64,000 nt of DNA, from assembly GCF_003330845.1 (NCBI RefSeq), contig NZ_CP026121.1:2585501-2649500 (forward strand), read 5' to 3'. Below the pieces are notes generated by a model. It was given only the letters and a program-made list of their open reading frames with translations, did no database searches and had not been told where the DNA came from. Below, piece by piece: positions 61,084 to 64,000 of the stretch; within the stretch, counting starts at the first letter, position 1, and every line of letters starts with the position of its first letter. Source of the stretch: Streptomyces sp. Go-475 (lineage in GTDB: Bacteria; Actinomycetota; Actinomycetes; Streptomycetales; Streptomycetaceae). Position numbers and translations under genes: made by a program.

Positions 61084-61121
61084 GTTCCGCGTGGGAAACA
61101 GAGGTGATGCTGCCGGGTAAC
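61084..61121 (+). promoter_or_regulatory. GlnR-like box before the nitrite reductase operon
   Basis: GTTCC-N6-GAAAC-N6-GATGC-N6-GTAAC matches the spacing of the GlnR motif (GTnAC-N6-GaAAC, twice). GAAAC at 61095 is perfect and the other three elements have one to three changes. It ends 23 nt before the start of the FAD-oxidoreductase gene. Confidence 0.5.
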
Positions 61122-61144
61122 ACCGGCACCGCACGCTCGAGTAC

Positions 61145-62362
61145 ATGACCTCGAATGAGCGTGTGGTGGTGATCGGCACCGGCCTCGCGGGCGTACGGCT
61201 CGCCCGGCGGCTCGGTGAGCTCGGCACGCCCGCGTCGCTGATCGGCGAGGAGGAGCACCGGCCCTACAACCGGGTGCTGCTCGCCGAAGTGCTGGCCGGG
61301 CGTTACAGCCCCGAGGTGATCGCCCTGCCCGCGCCCGCGGAGCTGCGGCGCGGCCGGGTCACCGGCATCGACCGCGCGGAGCGGACCGTCACCTGCGCGG
61401 ACGGTTCCGTGATCGCATACGACCGGCTCGTTCTCGCGACCGGCTCCAACCCCGTCCTGCCGCCGCTGCGCGGGCTGTTCACCGAGGACCACCAACTGCC
61501 CGAGGGCGTCCACGCGTTCCGCACCATGGACGACTGCCTGGGCCTGTCCAAGGCCGTCCGGCCGGGCGTGAAGGCGGTCGTCATCGGCGGCGGGCTGCTC
61601 GGCGTCTCCGCGGCCCGCGCGCTCGCCCTGCGCGGCGCCCAGGTCGTGCTCGCCCAGCAGTCCGAGCGGCTGATGGAGCGCCAGCTCGACCCGGCCGCCT
61701 CCCGGCTCGTCAAGCGGCATCTGACCGACCTGGGCGTGGAGGTGCACACCGAGTGCCGCGTACGGGACGTGCGCTGCGTCGGCGGCGCCGTGCGCTCGGT
61801 GGAGATGGCCGACGGGTACGCGCTGGACGCCGATATCGTCGTGGTCGCCTGCGGGGTCCGCCCGCGGGTGGGACTCGCGCAGACCGCCGGACTCGACGTC
61901 CGCAAGGGTGTCGTCGTCGACGACGAGCTGCGCACCTCCGACCCGTACATCCACGCGATCGGCGACTGCGCCCAGCACGACGGCGTCCTCTACGGCCTCG
62001 CCGCTCCCGCACTCGAACAGGCCGACGCGCTCGCCGAGCTGCTCGCCGGTGACGCGGCCGCCCGCTACACCGGCACGCGGTCCCTGACCCGGCTCACGCT
62101 CACGGGGCACGACAGCCCCTTCGACCTCGCCGCGTTCGGCGAGACGGAGGCGCTGCCGGGCGACGACGTCGTCCAGCTCGCCGACGCCACCCGCGGCACC
62201 TACCGCAAGGTCGTCGTCCGCGACGACCGCCTGGTCGGCGGGGTCCTCGTCGGCGAACTCGGCACCGTCGGCGCGCTCGCCCGCGCCTGGGAGGGAGCAG
62301 AGCCGCTCCCCTCCGACGGCGGCCCGCTGCTCCACCTGCTCACCAATGATGGAGGCTCCTGA
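61145..62362 (+). CDS. NAD(P)/FAD-dependent oxidoreductase associated with nitrite reductase
   Basis: A 405-residue flavoprotein that looks like the N-terminal part of NirB: VVVIGTGLAGVRLARRLGEL (FAD), EEHRPYNRVLLAEVLAG, VVIGGGLLGVSAARALALRG (NAD) and YIHAIGDCAQHDGVLYG. There is no BFD-type [2Fe-2S] or siroheme domain. Its stop overlaps nirB's start by one base (TGATG), so the two are coupled. It may pass electrons to the nitrite or nitrate reductase. A GlnR-like box precedes it. Confidence 0.88.
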   Translation: MTSNERVVVIGTGLAGVRLARRLGELGTPASLIGEEEHRPYNRVLLAEVLAGRYSPEVIALPAPAELRRGRVTGIDRAERTVTCADGSVIAYDRLVLATGSNPVLPPLRGLFTEDHQLPEGVHAFRTMDDCLGLSKAVRPGVKAVVIGGGLLGVSAARALALRGAQVVLAQQSERLMERQLDPAASRLVKRHLTDLGVEVHTECRVRDVRCVGGAVRSVEMADGYALDADIVVVACGVRPRVGLAQTAGLDVRKGVVVDDELRTSDPYIHAIGDCAQHDGVLYGLAAPALEQADALAELLAGDAAARYTGTRSLTRLTLTGHDSPFDLAAFGETEALPGDDVVQLADATRGTYRKVVVRDDRLVGGVLVGELGTVGALARAWEGAEPLPSDGGPLLHLLTNDGGS

Positions 62363-64000
62363 TGACCGCCACTGGGGCGAACCCCACGATCGTGCTCGTC
62401 GGCCACGGCATGGTCGGCCAGCGCTTCCTCGAAGCGCTCGCCGAGCGCGGCCTGACCGCCACGCACCGCGTGGTCGTGCTCTGTGAGGAGCCGCGCCCGG
62501 CGTACGACCGGGTCCAGCTGACCTCGTACTTCTCGGGCAAGACGCCCGAGGACCTGTCCATGACGGACATGGAGTTCATCAAGGACCACGGCATCGAGCT
62601 CCGCGTCGGCGACCCGGCGGTCACCGTCGACCGCGAGGCCCGCAAGGTCACCGCCCGGTCCGGTGAGGTCTTCGACTACGACGTCCTGGTCCTGGCCACC
62701 GGCTCGTACCCGTTCGTGCCGCCGGTGCCGAACAAGGACGCCGAGGGCTGTTTCGTCTACCGCACGATCGAGGACCTCCTCGCCATCGAGGAGTACGCGA
62801 AGACCAGGGCGTCGACGGGAGCCGTCGTCGGCGGCGGTCTGCTCGGTCTGGAGGCGGCGGGCGCCCTCAAGGGGCTCGGAGTGGACGCCCACATCGTGGA
62901 GTTCGCGCCCCGGCTGATGCCGGTCCAGGTCGACGAGGGCGGTGGCGCCGCCCTGCTGCGCACCATCGAGGACATGGGCCTGAGCGTCCACACCGGCGTC
63001 GGCACGCAGGAGATCGTGGTCGGCGAGGACGGTGCCGTGACGGGCATGAAGCTGTCCGACGGCTCCGAACTCGCCACCGACATGGTGGTGTTCTCCGCCG
63101 GTGTCCGCCCGCGCGACCAGCTGGCCCGCGACTGCGGCCTGACGGTCGGCGAGCGCGGCGGCATCACCGTCGACGAGCAGTGCCGTACGGTCTCGGACCC
63201 GCACGTGTTCGCCATCGGCGAGTGCGCGCTGGCGGCGGACGGCCGGGTGTACGGCCTGGTGGCCCCGGGGTACGAGCAGGCGGAGACCGCCGCCGCGACG
63301 ATCGCTCAGGACGAGGCGGAGTTCACGGGCGCCGACCTGTCCACCAAGCTGAAGCTGCTCGGCGTGGACGTGGCGTCCTTCGGTGACGCGCACGGCACCG
63401 CCGAGGACTGCCTGGACGTCGTGTACTCCGACTCCCGCGCGGGCCTGTACAAGAAGCTGGTCATCGGCCGCGACGGCACACTGCTCGGCGGCATCCTGGT
63501 CGGCGACGCGGAGGCCTACGGCACGCTGAAGGCGTTCACCGGCTCGGTCCCGCCGGTCTCGCCCGAGTCGCTCGTGCTGCCCGCCGGCGCCGGTGCCCCG
63601 GCCCAGCTCGGCCCGACCGCGCTGCCGGACGAGGCGATCATCTGCTCCTGCAACAACGTCACCAAGGGCACGATCCGCGGCGCGGTCACCGACCACCAGT
63701 GCACCACCGTGCCCGAGGTGAAGAAGTGCACCAAGGCCGGTACGACCTGCGGCTCCTGCGTCAAGGTCCTCGGCCAGCTCGTCAACGCCGAGCTGGAGGC
63801 CAGCGGCGTCGAGGTCGACAAGGGCCTGTGCGGCTGCTTCTCGCAGACCCGCGAGGAGCTGTACGAGATCGTCCTCGCGCTGCGCATCAACACCTACCAG
63901 GACCTGCTGGACCGCTACGGCCGCGAGGGCGCCCGGGGCGGGGACGGCTGTGAGGTCTGCAAGCCGGCCGTCGGCTCGATCATCGCCTCCCTCGCCCCGA
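62362..64000 (+). CDS. nirB: assimilatory nitrite reductase large subunit, partial
   Basis: The first 546 codons of NirB, cut by the window end. The flavoprotein part has IVLVGHGMVGQRFLEALAER (FAD), RPAYDRVQLTSYFSGK, AVVGGGLLGLEAAGALKGLG (NAD) and HVFAIGECALAADGRVYG. The BFD-type [2Fe-2S] domain follows with Cys pairs in AIICSCNNVTKG and KAGTTCGSCVKVL. The siroheme/[4Fe-4S] domain lies beyond the end. The enzyme reduces nitrite to ammonia with NAD(P)H. ATG 62362 overlaps the previous stop and GGAGG is near. A second Cys-rich stretch (GLCGCF, GCEVCK) is visible near the end. Confidence 0.95.
   Translation, partial: MTATGANPTIVLVGHGMVGQRFLEALAERGLTATHRVVVLCEEPRPAYDRVQLTSYFSGKTPEDLSMTDMEFIKDHGIELRVGDPAVTVDREARKVTARSGEVFDYDVLVLATGSYPFVPPVPNKDAEGCFVYRTIEDLLAIEEYAKTRASTGAVVGGGLLGLEAAGALKGLGVDAHIVEFAPRLMPVQVDEGGGAALLRTIEDMGLSVHTGVGTQEIVVGEDGAVTGMKLSDGSELATDMVVFSAGVRPRDQLARDCGLTVGERGGITVDEQCRTVSDPHVFAIGECALAADGRVYGLVAPGYEQAETAAATIAQDEAEFTGADLSTKLKLLGVDVASFGDAHGTAEDCLDVVYSDSRAGLYKKLVIGRDGTLLGGILVGDAEAYGTLKAFTGSVPPVSPESLVLPAGAGAPAQLGPTALPDEAIICSCNNVTKGTIRGAVTDHQCTTVPEVKKCTKAGTTCGSCVKVLGQLVNAELEASGVEVDKGLCGCFSQTREELYEIVLALRINTYQDLLDRYGREGARGGDGCEVCKPAVGSIIASLAP

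Overview
The window is high-GC actinobacterial DNA and almost certainly comes from a Streptomyces chromosome. Third codon positions are nearly always G or C. Many starts are GTG, stop/start overlaps (ATGA, GTGA, TGATG) are frequent, and several genes are Streptomyces hallmarks: SAV_2336-type protein, STAS-ANTAR and RsbA-like regulators, HrdA sigma factor, MatB and DUF2243. From memory, the content resembles the S. coelicolor SCO2440-SCO2490 core region (matB, mbl, hrdA, dnaG, nasA, nirB). I could not run an alignment. No integrase, transposase or CRISPR array is visible, so this is mostly core chromosome with local decay and repeat growth.

Layout. 1-4288: end of a membrane protein, a Trm112/FkbM methyltransferase pair, an ATP-grasp enzyme, a MerR-PP2C fusion and small unknowns. 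4280-4920: tandem duplications and decayed coding sequence. 4921-7699: malonyl-CoA synthetase (matB) with a fused carboxyltransferase. 7780-16414: a VMAP-type (vWA-MoxR-associated protein) NTP-dependent conflict system. It comprises a trypco1-like protein, a trypsin-VMAP-C protein with the only in-frame TTA codon I noticed, a MoxR ATPase, a giant SAV_2336-type multidomain protein interrupted by a frameshift, and a flanking MreB/Mbl-like actin. 16428-18663: partner-switching regulators. 18852-24805: ferritin-like, hemerythrin and CtaG-like proteins, a phytoene-synthase/cis-prenyltransferase fusion and a tyrosinase-like protein. 24853-25255: three tRNA genes.

25414-38143: YtxH protein, sugar kinase, paired ABC exporters, hrdA, dnaG, a ferredoxin-reductase-like enzyme, dGTPase and a sirohydrochlorin chelatase. 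38357-43210: a SanA-like protein, a small secreted disulfide protein, and an enoyl-CoA hydratase / membrane flavoprotein / adenylating enzyme operon that recalls fungal TmpA-TmpB. 43600-47539: assimilatory nitrate reductase and an M4 protease. 48111-48905: five units of a 164-bp tandem repeat carrying a dispersed Streptomyces motif. 49820-51431: sortase F locus and an HxlR regulator.

52654-60140: an aromatic meta-cleavage pathway (hydratase, aldolase, acylating aldehyde dehydrogenase, extradiol dioxygenase, C-C hydrolase, IclR regulator). Its flavin hydroxylase and a neighbouring MarR gene are degraded. The two operons share a 19-bp palindromic motif. 61145-64000: a nitrite-reductase-associated flavoprotein and nirB, which runs off the end. 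GlnR-like boxes precede both nasA and the nirB operon, so nitrate assimilation is probably controlled as one regulon although its genes are 18 kb apart.
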